NCBI GenBank assembly: GCA_050084985.1 | Contig: JBITNC010000001.1 | Span: forward strand, 11,098,001 to 11,162,000 | Direction of reading: 5' to 3' | Source: Nageia nagi | Lineage: Eukaryota; Pinophyta | DNA: 64,000 nt | Shown: in pieces, positions 26,601 through 34,330 of the stretch | Numbering within the stretch: the first letter of the stretch is position 1 | Layout of the letters: each line of letters opens with the position of its first letter | Notes under the pieces: model-generated | The model's input: only the letters and a program-made list of their open reading frames with translations | Told to the model about the DNA's origin: nothing | Database searches by the model: none | Translations under genes and position numbers: made by a program

Positions 26601-29600
26601 GGCTTGGTGAATGAAAATGGTAACTAGGGCATCATTTGGCAAATCTGAAATTTAAGAGAATAATTCGTGCTTTTTCTTAGTTTGGATCATTACAAAAAGC
26701 TATCTAGTAGGTCAGTTGAGCAGTTGACCATCTTCTCAAATGTCATTAGGTAATCCTTAACGATACCCATTTGGTGTACTTTGGTCAAAGCACTCGTGAA
26801 ATCCTCAAATTCACTTTGCTTGAATCAGGTGACGATTTCATCTATGAATTGATTCCAACCTACTGTGTGATGCATCTTCCACAACCACTATTACCAATTA
26901 CTAGCCTCATGATTAAGAAAAAATGTTGCCAAGTAAAACCCTTGGTCATATTGAGTTTGATGAAGTTCAAAAAATTGTTCAGCTTCAATCAACCAACTTT
27001 GCGCATATTTCCCATCAAATTTTGGTAATTGAGCTATATTTGCAAAAGTATTTCTACCAGAAGCATTCTTTTCCCCCAATCTCTTCATCAAATTCCCATT
27101 TGCTGTCTTTTTGTTTTATGAAGATACTTCATGCACTAGATTATCCAGGTCACCTTGAAAACCACTTACCACGTCCATTATGAAAATCAAGCTTACAATC
27201 GAGGATGGTGATTTGGGAGAGTTGTTCCTCAATTTGTTGTAAGTAAATTTGCATTCTTGTTTTAGCAAAGCATAAATTGAATTTATTTTTGTTTGGAAAA
27301 AAGTTATTGATATCTTATACCAAAATAATTGTTTTGTTGTGAGGATTGCGATGGGCTAAGTACCCCATTAGGCGTTTTGGGTTTGTTGAAAAAATGTTAC
27401 CATAGTGTTATATTAGAAAAAGCAATGTCTCAAGAATCACAACGGCTAAGTCACCAATAAGTGATTTTTGGAGTTTTACATTCTTTTTTTTACTTTAATT
27501 GTGTTTCACAAGCTCATGCTGAAAGATTAAATCAAGTAGATAGGGTACTGCTAGATTTTGGAGTATGCCTCATTTATAAACCTTCGACATACAATAAAAA
27601 TTGATAAATAGTATTTAGCAAAATATTTCATGATACTGACCAAGGAGGAAGGGTTTTTTGCTCCTAGTCACACTAATTGTAATTTCTCAGCTACATGAGG
27701 GTGATCTTATCAGGAGTTGTTCATGATGCACTACAAAAAACAATAATGCCAACAAGTTTCCTATAGCTAGGTTTTGGTACATTTCCCAAATAGATCTCCT
27801 AATGTAAAAAAGGTGTGTGGGAGCTTAAAACCATGCATGGATTCAATGAGGCTTTGGTATTTGTGCACAGTTTAGTGCACTTCACTTCACATACAACTTT
27901 AAGGATTGGCATGCTTAACCAATGATGATCGATCATTTATGATATTTGAAAACCTTTGATACAAAATTTCTAGCCTATTACTTATGCAAAAAGAAACGAA
28001 AATACAAGAAAGCAAGTTGCAAGTGGGAAAACAGGTTTACATAAATTCAAGCCCTAAAAGGATCTTTGAGATCATTTACAATAATACTTCAAGGTTTGGG
28101 AACTTTGGCCCTGTTATTGGTGTAGTCAACTTGAAATGATTTGGTTTGTACCTGCATAGACACTAGGAACTAGGCTATAAAAAAAAATTCTAGCATGGAA
28201 GGTAAAGATAATAAAGATAGCGTTAGATGCCATACAAAAACCATTGCAGAAAAGTAAAATTGAATATACTAATATAGTAGTAGACATAAAATGATAATAG
28301 CGGTAAATAATTTCTCTTATATTTCATAGACCGCTTCAAGGAGGAAACCTTCTAATACGAGTAAACTTAATAAAAATTATATGTTAACTCATGGCTTGCG
28401 TTCATCATTTTATATAAGATAAATATTTAAGGTAGTGTATTCTCTTAGACACATTTCTTTACATATGCTCCAACTTCCCTTACGTAATATTCCTTACATC
28501 CATTTTTCTTCTATACCTATATTCTCTTAAAATACAGTATGACATGTATCCCATCCCTTACAATAGTCAATGGCATATATTCACCCGTATATTCTTTTAC
28601 AAATATGACACAAAGTAAAGTGGATATATGACAAAAGGTTATCATCGACCTTTAATTTAACTTTTGAAGGCCTAGTTAGTTACATAATAATGCTTTGAAG
28701 TTTACAAACTCAATTTCATACAATTTACCCTAGCCATTAGCAATAACCATCATAATGTTCATCCAGATTTTGTCCTTTGTAACAAAATGCACTATAAATT
28801 ATTTGACCTTAGAAGCAACATATGGTCCTACTTTTATTTATAAGCCTGGTGTAACAAAATTATATATAGTGAGACCTCTAAGCTTAAAAATCATTGTTAC
28901 CATCATGGTATTAAGATTGTGAGTTTGGAGAAGACTTCCAAGACCCTAGCTGAGATAGAGCTATCACGCTCGGTAAGCAGAATCTTGTGCCTTTCCAAAA
29001 CTATTTACCATAATCGATCTCAAATTCTAATCATGTTATCACATATCAACAACTAATGCTTCTAAAGCTTTGGAAATTATTGATTATTGTTCTGTCTTAT
29101 GGAACTTTCTCTGGAAGATTCTATGGGGTTGCATCATTTTATAAAAATAGTAAAAAATGAACATGTTTGTATGACTTTGGATCAACCAAGTGTAGGATGA
29201 GCTACTCCTTGCATTTAAGGAGTATATTGTTATGGTTATTTCCCATATTGGTCATTGGACCTGTAAAAACTTAGTTAGTAAATGTTGAAAGGAATATTTG
29301 ACAGGCTTGACATTGCAAGCAATATGCCTTCAACATATGAAAACGGTAAAATAGCATGGCAAACAAAAAGATTTCATATCTGTTCTGTAAAAATAAATAT
29401 TGTACTAAACATGCTTATACCTATGACATTTACTTGATAAGTTTTTGTACTCTAACGTCACTTTCTTGTGCCTTCATGTTCTACGTGTAAGAGAGGAAAC
29501 AATAACATGGAAAACAAAAAGATTTCAGATCTGTTCTGTGAAAATAAATATTGTACTGAACATGCTTATACCCATCACATTTACTTGCCAACTTTTTGGA

Positions 29601-31934
29601 CTCTAAGAGTCTGATGTCACTTCCTTGTACCTTCTTGTTCTACATGTAAGAGAGGAAACAGGCAATCAATTAAATAAAACATGCATCATTAAATCACACA
29701 ATGTGGAGGCAATGATAGGAATATAAATATGCCCGCTTGCAACAAAATGATGTTCAATACTGATAGAACTCTTGTTAGTTTCCTTCTTGAATCTCAATCA
29801 TGACCAATGGTGAAACTTCATTTTTGTTCATTAAATTTCTTATATCAACTTTTCAATTTCCAAGTGCCCATGTCAAATCCAATCTGAGCTGAAGTTGACT
29901 TCGTGAATTGGGGTTCCTAAGTCCATTCCAAGTCTGAATCTGGGTATTATGATCAATAGCTTGACTCTCTTGCTGCACAGGCTTTTTGAAAAGCTCCCTT
30001 TAACATATCTCAATTATCAGGGACTATTTCCTTCTTCATTTTCTTTTTTACAAGACAGTGCATGCACTTCAATCATAAGCTACCTAAAACAGTTCTCCTC
30101 AACAACTTACTTGACTAGGTAAAAGTATGGATAGAGGTTGTACATTAAGGGCATCACTCCTTTCCTAGTTGATACACCTTACTCTGGTTGGACAATAAAC
30201 AAAAAATGTAGACATAATGTCTCTGATTTGAGGGCTACTGGATACCTCAGCAAGACCCTTGGGTCCAAACACAAGCAGAGCCACAACTCCAATGACCAAT
30301 GCTTCCGGTGCACCAACTCCAAACAAAGAGGCCTGCGCAAATCTTCGCCTTCCTTTCCTTCGGAAACCTGTAATCCATGAAGATGAGTCATTTCCTTTTG
30401 TTCAAAAAAGCAATGCCCAACCTTATGTACTGACTTCCATTTAGATAGATATACAGATATGTTATTTTCCAGTACTGGCAAATGCTAAATTTCCTCCAAG
30501 CTTGGTCAAAGGATTGAAACACATGGCAGTACTAAACTAGTTTGAGCTAGCAAATAGAAGATAAAACAAAGTGCTAAGGGGTCAATCCACACTCCAGGAA
30601 AATGCTCGATCAAGAGGGATGGTAGGTCTGTTATAAAGCACATGTTATGATAAATAAAAATCAATAGGTCCTAGGTTAAGTGCTAGAAAGTCCTAAGTTC
30701 GAGTCCTAGCTAGTCCATTTGTTCTAGGGTTCTATGCTACCCTAACGTGCTGACATCTATAATAAACAAATCATATTCAAGTATTAAGTAAAGTAAAGTC
30801 AATATATAACATCCTTTTAAACCTATTACTTTGTAAGACCTATCAAAAAAATATTAAATATAACCAATTAGCAAATATTTGGCTTCCTAATAGTTTTACC
30901 AAAAGGCCCCAACACATGGTGATACTGTTTTGAACTGGCAAATATAAGATAAAAGGTTCCTTATTCTTATCTTACATGGGGTTAACTGAAAGTTCCTCTA
31001 TTCCCATAAAGAATTAAAAAACAAAAACGTGATTATCACAAGAGCTCAAGTGAAATGTTTTACCGTTCTCACCTAATATGTCTATTGGCATAAAATTTGC
31101 CTATGGAGATGCCTCATAGGCTGTGACCGAAAAAACTGCATTTCACCCTTACATTTAGTTGATGCAGAAATACGCAAATACATTCATACAAATGATTATA
31201 TAGAGATAAAGATTCTTAAGCTTAGAATCGCGAGGACTTCATTTACCAAAAACTTGATTAAAGTGTCAAAACTCATGATGAAAGAGAAAAGTTACAGCAA
31301 CTGAGATAGGCTCCTATTCACCTATAGTTGAGCTAGCTTCACTAACCTAAAAATGCTACCATTACATACGCAATAGATGAAATGTGGAAGTTTTTCTGTA
31401 GTCCTTCAATGAGCACTATCAAACCCATATAAGCCAACACAAATGCACAGACACCCACATCAACAAACATATCCACAATAGCATATCAACAATTTATGTA
31501 TAGACCAATATATGCACATTTCTCCACAGCAGAACATACACTATGTACATACAAAGATGAGACCCTTTGACAATGTACACAGCAAAGCGTCAAACTGGTG
31601 TATATCTTTGTGGGTGTCATTTGAATAAATAGAAGCATGCCCACATTCAACATATGGATCGATAGATAGTCCGAATGAATATGTTTCACTTACCTTTGTG
31701 TAGTCCTTTGAGTAGAAAGGATTGACCTAAATGAGCACGAGCATCCCATGTTGTGAGTAAGTCAAGCCCGCATGTGTAAAGTTGCTTGTTTAGATCTTTC
31801 AGCAAAGGAAATTGAGATGCTACCCACTTTGACTGAGATATAGTTTGATGTCCTGAATATGCGCTGTGGGCATGATTGTTATAATAGGGCTTGCAATGTG
31901 AGAGTGATAATGGGCCTGCAACAAGAATAGCCAT
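8564..31934 (-). CDS. HCF106: Chloroplast Sec-independent protein translocase subunit TatB (HCF106), eight exons
   Basis: Spliced gene: complement of 31934-31694, 30367-30246, 13095-13036, 12753-12630, 9418-9317, 9150-9049, 8900-8817 and 8661-8564, 933 bases, 310 residues plus stop. Every junction is GT-AG and keeps phase. By family knowledge, HCF106 pairs with cpTatC in the thylakoid membrane as the receptor for twin-arginine precursors. Residues 1 to about 92 look like a transit peptide ending in basic FRRKGRRRF. Residues 93-121 form the transmembrane helix, starting [11 protein letters not shown] with the conserved Glu102, and the FGPK hinge (114-117). Residues 122-141 ([20 protein letters not shown]) are the amphipathic helix, continued by [19 protein letters not shown]. 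The tail holds three related acidic modules. Maize and Arabidopsis proteins are about 240-260 residues, so this tail is long. Intact frame and splice sites argue for a working gene; expression is not shown. Confidence 0.9.
8817..8900 (-). CDS. HCF106: HCF106 exon 7: tail module C, closest to the ancestral exon
   Basis: Acceptor GTGACAG|AA and donor A|GTATAA enclose 84 bases, phase 1 to phase 1. With the preceding base it reads [19 protein letters not shown], very close to KAYTSEEYLKFTEEQLKAL of Arabidopsis HCF106. The acceptor position used upstream by A and B reads TCA here instead of CAG, so only the inner acceptor remains. Joining exon 4 directly to this exon is also in frame and would give a family-length tail. 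Confidence 0.85.
9049..9150 (-). CDS. HCF106: HCF106 exon 6: tail module B (second of three related exons)
   Basis: Acceptor ACACAG and donor A|GTATAA enclose 102 bases, phase 1 to phase 1. It encodes [20 protein letters not shown] then [13 protein letters not shown]. About two thirds of residues match module A. An in-frame alternative acceptor GTGACAG|GA at 9132 would remove six codons. Confidence 0.75.
9317..9418 (-). CDS. HCF106: HCF106 exon 5: tail module A (first of three related exons)
   Basis: Acceptor ACGCAG and donor G|GTATAA enclose 102 bases, phase 1 to phase 1. It encodes [20 protein letters not shown] followed by [13 protein letters not shown]. It aligns along its length with modules B and C, as do the flanking intron bases. 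An in-frame alternative acceptor ACAAAAG|AA at 9397 would drop seven codons. Confidence 0.72.
9419..12629 (-). other. HCF106 intron 4, 3211 bases
   Basis: Lies between exon 4 and module A. I see no further exon with family similarity. It contains the short tandem repeat at 11541-11720 and otherwise unremarkable AT-rich sequence. Confidence 0.8.
11541..11720. repeat. Imperfect tandem repeat, three units of about 60 bases
   Basis: Units start at 11541, 11607 and 11666, each opening GTTAAT-CG-ATGAAAATAT and containing GGGTGTTGG-AATTG and AGAGGTG. The third unit is the most diverged. It lies in HCF106 intron 4. Confidence 0.7.
12630..12753 (-). CDS. HCF106: HCF106 exon 4: coiled helix after the amphipathic helix
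   Basis: Acceptor TTGACAG and donor A|GTAAAT enclose 41 codons plus one base. The product begins [20 protein letters not shown], matching the family sequence (DVSR-FKSTLEREIGLD), and continues into a variable Ser/Glu-rich linker. The phase 1 end fits each of the three downstream tail exons, so any of them could be joined in frame. Confidence 0.93.
13036..13095 (-). CDS. HCF106: HCF106 exon 3: amphipathic helix
   Basis: Sixty bases, phase 0 at both ends, between acceptor ATGCAG and donor CAG|GTTTGT. It encodes [20 protein letters not shown], nearly the same as the amphipathic helix of Arabidopsis and maize HCF106 ([19 protein letters not shown]). It follows GPKGLAE of exon 2 directly in the family, although the exons lie 17 kb apart here. 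Confidence 0.95.
13910..14442. repeat. 533-bp direct repeat R, left of Copia element
   Basis: Begins CTTAATATCTTCTGTCAACG and ends GCAACCTTCTAAT right at the LTR. It aligns throughout with 18380-18912 in the same orientation; shared runs include GAGTGAGATTTCAGCATACA and CCCTCCCATTCTCATAGG. Confidence 0.9.
14443..14878 (-). mobile_element. Copia 3' LTR (minus-strand element in HCF106 intron 2)
   Basis: 436 bases running TGTTAG...CTAACA, matching 17904-18386. On the minus strand AGTGGGAGAA lies just outside it, a typical polypurine tract. It holds two copies of a unit of about 62 bases containing CAATAGCCTCAA and AATAATAGCTG; the other LTR holds three. Confidence 0.9.
15360..15811 (-). pseudogene. 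Copia reverse transcriptase, C-terminal part
   Basis: Minus-strand frames read [20 protein letters not shown] up to the MITE, and then [20 protein letters not shown] followed by a stretch ending LLMTCYL-like DD-motif remnants. These match the Copia RT blocks ETFSPVVRMTTLR and LKKSLYGLKQSPRQWY. Stops and frame breaks are present. Confidence 0.8.
15812..16318. mobile_element. hAT-like MITE inserted in the Copia RT
   Basis: 507 bases between CAAGGTTGGAAAAATC and GATTTTCAAACCAAG, which are imperfect inverted ends. It is flanked by 8-base near-duplications TTATGCAC (15804-15811) and TTATGTGC (16319-16326), the target length of hAT elements. Subterminal arrays of GAGTACTCGG (left) and CGAGTAATCGCCGAGTAA (right) fill the ends. 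Removing it rejoins the RT frame. Confidence 0.8.
16319..17150 (-). pseudogene. Copia protease, pre-integrase and RT N-terminal remnants
   Basis: On the minus strand 17091-16804 holds the protease region ([18 protein letters not shown], then [14 protein letters not shown] and DVRHV). 16834-16536 covers the pre-integrase part ([18 protein letters not shown]). At about 16535 it jumps to [16 protein letters not shown], which normally follows the integrase core, and then [15 protein letters not shown] of the RT. The integrase catalytic core is therefore deleted, with several frame breaks. The usual protease Asp-Ser/Thr-Gly/Ala reads DSSAS. Confidence 0.8.
17151..17830 (-). pseudogene. Copia gag (UBN2 type)
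   Basis: The longest open part, 17728-17417, reads [40 protein letters not shown] and [10 protein letters not shown], the standard plant Copia gag pattern. The zinc-knuckle region near 17160-17230 is decayed (CWHYGN-type). It lies just inside the 5' LTR. Confidence 0.85.
17904..18386 (-). mobile_element. Copia 5' LTR (minus-strand element in HCF106 intron 2)
   Basis: 483 bases, about 47 longer than its partner because it holds three rather than two copies of an internal repeat. Next to it, on the minus strand, GTTGGTGCCGGAGC stands where a Copia PBS (TGGTATCAGAGC) is expected. Its far end (CTTAATA) merges with the start of repeat R'. Confidence 0.88.
18380..18912. repeat. 533-bp direct repeat R', right of Copia element
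   Basis: Same length and order as 13910-14442, with scattered substitutions. It begins CTTAATATTTTCTTTCAGCA and ends GCAACCTTCTAAT, after which the sequence differs from the LTR that follows the other copy. Confidence 0.9.
19268..19505 (+). repeat. Direct repeat D1 (partner at 28094-28312)
   Basis: Shares CCCTGTTATTGGTG, CCTGCAT-GACACTAGG and AATTCTAGCAT-GAAGGTAAA with the partner 8.8 kb away in the same orientation. It lies upstream of a Copia-type PBS (19919), so it may be part of an LTR. Confidence 0.7.
19540..19930 (+). mobile_element. LTR end and primer binding site
   Basis: TGGTATCAGAGC at 19919-19930 follows CATAACAAG, with a TATATATAAATAGAAGC box-like site at about 19600. This is the arrangement of a 5' LTR end plus PBS on the plus strand. 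The LTR's left end was not placed with certainty. Confidence 0.6.
20548..21190 (+). pseudogene. Retrotransposon gag-like region
   Basis: Begins [20 protein letters not shown]. After a frame change it reads [20 protein letters not shown], like the gag pattern of a conserved FDG-DP-WL, and then [20 protein letters not shown] in another frame, like the dimer-forming helix of gag. Several frameshifts are needed, so it is not functional. Confidence 0.6.
21045..21713 (+). CDS. 222-codon open frame of unknown origin following the gag-like region
   Basis: The first third overlaps gag-like sequence in a different frame. From about 21195 the frame carries a Lys/Glu-rich, probably helical segment ([36 protein letters not shown]), then [40 protein letters not shown] and [21 protein letters not shown] one-base shift near 21670 continues as [20 protein letters not shown] and LWK before a stop at about 21772. 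I recognise no retroviral domain. It may be a host transcript fragment captured by the element, or an unusual gag-pol linker. Sequence near 21830-21855 (AAGTCTGGAGGAT) could be a polypurine tract. Confidence 0.4.
   Translation: MILLTMECIWHVYLIIDNSKILQLNLSNRSTICITFQGRHFCKLLLKNSKQNMFVLAAKVSEDCEKRKGRLLTYLVKEKENRKLKAKASLKGNNETYKSCEKLLGLQNLLTDVEGKADFVINTFDKPCVETISVLESFKLKIIDEKENLLDWDGIKSQIDYSLKSQHLGIDVSMVNFGIYFQAMMEAIEWHQNLKRYLRQLESTYAATDGYRIAIRFASYQV
21780..22660. other. Non-coding remainder between gag-like element and Gypsy element
   Basis: Contains GACTATAAATACCC (about 21931) that could be a core promoter of an LTR beginning near 21850. Otherwise AT-rich with no recognised coding content. 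Confidence 0.35.
22740..24845 (-). pseudogene. Ty3/Gypsy reverse transcriptase and RNase H remnants
   Basis: On the minus strand 24845-24537 reads [20 protein letters not shown] then [20 protein letters not shown], the standard Gypsy RT entry. Near 24420-24220 pieces read [33 protein letters not shown], matching the RT palm. TAAGGGGGATGGCA at about 22728-22746 looks like a polypurine tract before an LTR start TGTTATGTACCC. Many stops. Confidence 0.8.
25404..25698 (-). pseudogene. Gypsy gag C-terminal and zinc-knuckle remnant
   Basis: The minus-strand frame 25625-25404 reads [20 protein letters not shown] then [11 protein letters not shown], matching the family pattern R-L-EM--RR-KGLC-NCDEK at the start of the Gypsy zinc knuckle. 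It is separated from the gag N-terminal part by the solo LTR. Confidence 0.8.
25704..26694 (+). mobile_element. Solo Gypsy-type LTR with 5-bp target duplication
   Basis: 991 bases from TGTAATGACCCC to GGATCATTACA, flanked exactly by AAAAG at 25699-25703 and 26695-26699. It contains no coding region. Its start resembles the LTR start at 56636 (minus; TGTAATATTCCC). It sits inside the gag of the minus-strand Gypsy element, so it is younger. Confidence 0.92.
26700..27183 (-). pseudogene. Gypsy gag N-terminal remnant
   Basis: The minus-strand frame 27091-26891 reads [20 protein letters not shown] then [11 protein letters not shown], the typical gag opening LPKFDG--P-GWI-KAEQ-F. It continues past 26700 in broken frames up to the solo LTR. 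Confidence 0.82.
27200..28093. other. Gypsy 5' region, no coding sequence
   Basis: Lies between the gag start and repeat D2. It should hold the Gypsy leader and possibly its PBS, but I could not place a convincing PBS. Confidence 0.4.
28094..28312 (+). repeat. Direct repeat D2 (partner at 19268-19505)
   Basis: Shares several blocks in the same order with D1, for example GACACTAGG and AATTCTAGCATGGAAGGTAAA. Homology stops near 28312. Confidence 0.7.
28555..28632 (-). mobile_element. Possible second LTR end of the minus-strand Gypsy element
   Basis: On the minus strand it resembles 22731-22660: both read a TAT-T-CCCACTTTA-TT stretch followed by ACGGGTGAA/ATGGGTGAA. About 70 bases align, suggesting the 5' LTR start. 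Confidence 0.45.
28640..30137. repeat. Intron sequence with a tandem duplication of about 155 bases
   Basis: Units 29349-29500 and 29501-29659 both contain ACATGG-AAACAAAAAGATTT, GTACTGAACATGCTTATACC and GTAAGAGAGGAAAC. No gene is seen in the rest of the stretch. Confidence 0.75.
30246..30367 (-). CDS. HCF106: HCF106 exon 2: processing-site region and transmembrane helix
   Basis: Acceptor ATTACAG|GT and donor GAG|GTATCC frame 122 bases encoding [11 protein letters not shown] and then the hallmark [16 protein letters not shown] segment and [11 protein letters not shown]. This is the most conserved part of plant TatB. The Glu in GAPEAL and the FGPKG hinge are both present. The transit peptide is probably cleaved near the basic stretch. 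The donor opens an intron of 17150 bases. Confidence 0.95.
30368..31693 (-). other. HCF106 intron 1, 1326 bases
   Basis: Lies between the transit-peptide exon and the transmembrane exon. Near 30660-30780 is a stretch with GTTCGAGTCC, which resembles a Pol III B box; see findings. Confidence 0.75.
31694..31934 (-). CDS. HCF106: HCF106 exon 1: start codon and transit peptide
   Basis: The ATG at 31934 is the first in frame; upstream the frame reaches only a GTG, in a GAGT-rich 5' leader. The exon encodes 80 residues starting [18 protein letters not shown], rich in Ser, His, Gln and Lys with few acidic residues, as expected for a chloroplast targeting peptide. It ends at the strong donor G|GTAAGT (phase 1) and joins exon 2 to make a Gly codon, reading GLHKGFRRKG. 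Transit peptides are poorly conserved, so this exon rests on phase, donor quality, length and position. Confidence 0.78.
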
Positions 31935-32540
31935 TGATTGCTCGCTCTCACTCACTCACTCACTTATTATCTATTTACTGGCGATAACGAGGGCATCCAT
32001 GGCCAAACTGGTAAAAGATCTAGTTTGATGTTGATGGTGCGCATTCGATAGTATAATATGCTTAAGAACGTGCTTGAGATCTGAGACGTTGAAGCCCATT
32101 TGCGAGTATGCAAAGGGTTTAGAAGCTCAATATCTCTTTTATCTGTTCTATAAAATGGATTTTGGAGAAGTGTGTCATTGTTTATTTGAAGGTTTTTGAA
32201 CTTTGGTAGTTGTACTTCTAGAAAAGCTTAAAATAAAATTGTTTATTTTAATGTTTTCTTAATGGAAAACATCATCAAAGATTGTTTTGAGTTTAGTTAT
32301 TATCATTGGGTATCTTTTTCTTCCATCAAAATTATTTAAGATTTACATTTAAAGGAGGTACTTTTAAGAGTTTCTCAATAGACTCTTAACTACTTCAAAC
32401 TTATTTTAAATTTCAAGTTTTATATGTTGAATCAATTTTAAAATGATTTTTTTATGAAAAAGATATTTTTAATTAATTAAAAAAAACTTCAACAATCAAA
32501 TGAAGTATAATATATAGAACCTTAATGAGTAACTGAAATT
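31935..32540 (-). promoter_or_regulatory. HCF106 5' leader and presumed promoter region
   Basis: Directly upstream of the start codon is a GAGT/TC-rich microsatellite (about 31944-31964), common in plant 5' leaders. Between 31980 and 32540 there is no obvious coding sequence. No TATA box can be assigned with confidence. Retrotransposon sequence begins by about 32550-32880, so intergenic space on this side is under 1 kb. Confidence 0.4.
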
Positions 32541-32876
32541 GAGCTCATAGAGGTTATATGGAGGACCAAAAATGAATGTTAAGAATTGTTACACAAATCC
32601 ACTCAAATCCGACTAAAAAATAGCTAAATGGGAGTTACAATCATGTTCTATGATATTCTCCCATCATCCCTATGAAGTAACAAACATTGAATCAAAGTGC
32701 AACTAAGAAAAATTGAAGCAAACATCATAAATGTCGTAACTGCCAAAAATACTGACAAAATGTGCAAGGTAATTGAAAATACAATGATGTTTCTAGAACC
32801 ACGATAACGTTTCCACAAACTATGAAACATGTTGACATTTCATTTTGGTGAGAATGAAAAACTTAAATCTCTAACA
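32540..32876 (-). mobile_element. Putative Copia 3' LTR start and polypurine tract
   Basis: On the minus strand the polypurine run TTTAAGGGGGAG (about 32879-32890) precedes TATGTTAGAGATTTAAG, the form of a Copia 3' LTR start at 32876. The other end was not located. Its first bases differ from the family X LTR (TGTTAGAATG or TGGAATG). Confidence 0.5.
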
Positions 32877-33362
32877 TACTCCCCCTTAAAGGTGAGAGGG
32901 CTAACCAAGAAGTCTCTCAGCTTCACAAACTTACATGTAGCAATGTCCTTTATGAACAGGTCAACCAGATTGTCCTCCCTCTTGCAATAGCGTAATTCAA
33001 CAACTTTATTTTCAACCATATCCCAAATGAAGTGGTACTTCATATCAAAATGTTTGATTTGGAGTGATGCACAAGATTCTTTGCCAACTATATGGCACTC
33101 TGGCTATCACATAACAAGGTGGTTGAATCAATTTGTCATTCTCCTATTTCCTCAAGAACTTTGCGCATCCATAAGGCTTATGCACTAGCGCCAATGATGG
33201 TAATGTATTTAGCTTCAATGGAGGATAAGGCAACTGTGGTTTGCTTTCTGGAAGACCATGTAATAAGACTTGCACCAAGGCTGAAATAATTATCGAAAGT
33301 AGACTTTCTATCATCAACATTGTTACCCCAATCACTATCAGTATATCTAATAAGTTTTGCAT
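32840..33362 (-). pseudogene. Copia RNase H
   Basis: From the gap, the minus strand reads IRYTDSDWGNNVDDRKSTFD, SLGASLITWSSRKQTTVALS, SIEAKYI, and after a frame change MKYHFIWDMVENKVVELRYC and LVDLFIKDIA. These are the standard Copia RNase H blocks (YTD-DW, DDRKST, SWSSKKQ-TVALSSTEAEY). Broken frames show it is inactive. Confidence 0.88.
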
Positions 33363-33462
33363 NNNNNNNNNNNNNNNNNNNNNNNNNNNNNNNNNNNNNN
33401 NNNNNNNNNNNNNNNNNNNNNNNNNNNNNNNNNNNNNNNNNNNNNNNNNNNNNNNNNNNNNN
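33363..33462. other. Assembly gap, 100 N
   Basis: Exactly 100 N. RNase H lies on one side and gag-like sequence on the other, so protease, integrase and most of RT of the element are missing here. Confidence 0.99.
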
Positions 33463-34330
33463 AAACACATGTGATTAGTACACCTAGATTCAAAAATCCA
33501 ATCATTCAAGAAAGTATGAGATTTGGAGTAAAGACTAGAAATAAAAGCAAATTTATTATTCTTTTTCTTACCTTTAAAGTTGTTTGATTTTTTAGATCCT
33601 TTACTACCTTGGTATTTCTTTTTCTTGTAGCAATCTAATTCTTTGTGACCATAAATGCCATAAAAATTAAAATTACCATCAAATTTAGCTTTGATTTGGA
33701 TTTGTTGGACTAGTCGTGTCCATTTACTATTTGTTTCTACCTTTCTTGAAATCTAAGTAGATTTATTTTAATTATGGAACTTCTTTTTTAAGTGAGTCTT
33801 CGTTGTCCAAGTGCCACAAGGTGCTCCTTAAGAGTGGAGATCAATAAATTTTTGTCAAGAGTTTTCTCACATTTCAGAAGAAACCTTGAAAGATTTTCTA
33901 AGGATTACACCTCCTCTTCATCATTGAGCCTCATCTCAATAACTATCATGAAGTGATTGAATTTAGAAGAGAGACTTTGAAGGATAACAAATACCATAAA
34001 CTTGTTATTGATCTAGTTGCAACCACATCCTATAAGTTGAATCCTATGATCAATAATTTTGTTCGAGTATATTGCAACACTTTCATTTTTCTCTTGACGT
34101 AATTGTAATATTTTTTTAAGAATAGTGAACCTCTTAAAGAATTTGGAGCTGAGGTATATTTTTTTATCCTATCTCAAGATTCCTTTGCAGAGTTTGAAGA
34201 AAAGATCATGAGAAGGACTTCATCTAAAATTGCAAAAAGATTATAGAGGTTGCTAACCCATTCTTTGTGTTGTAGGCTTAAATTACCTTATTATATGTTA
34301 GAAAAACTTGGTTTTCATTTATAATTTGCT
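33463..34330 (-). pseudogene. Copia gag fragment, family X copy 2
   Basis: Minus-strand pieces in changing frames match the family X gag, for example the region around 33880-34060 corresponding to the ACGCNYINNQFMVF and RLDDEEEVFSL parts of copy 3. Stops are frequent. Confidence 0.65.

Larger units (their letters stand above)
13096..30245 (-). other. HCF106 intron 2, 17150 bases
   Basis: Bounded by GTATCC at the donor (30245) and ATGCAG at the acceptor (13096). It contains Copia, Gypsy, solo-LTR, MITE and gag-like sequence, listed separately. The two exons encode adjacent segments of a conserved protein, which fixes this as a single intron. Confidence 0.9.

Noticed and set aside
31935-31955. 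Upstream extension of HCF106 to a GTG (SESEQS)
   Set aside because: GTG is not a usual plant nuclear start; the first in-frame ATG at 31934 begins a normal transit peptide.
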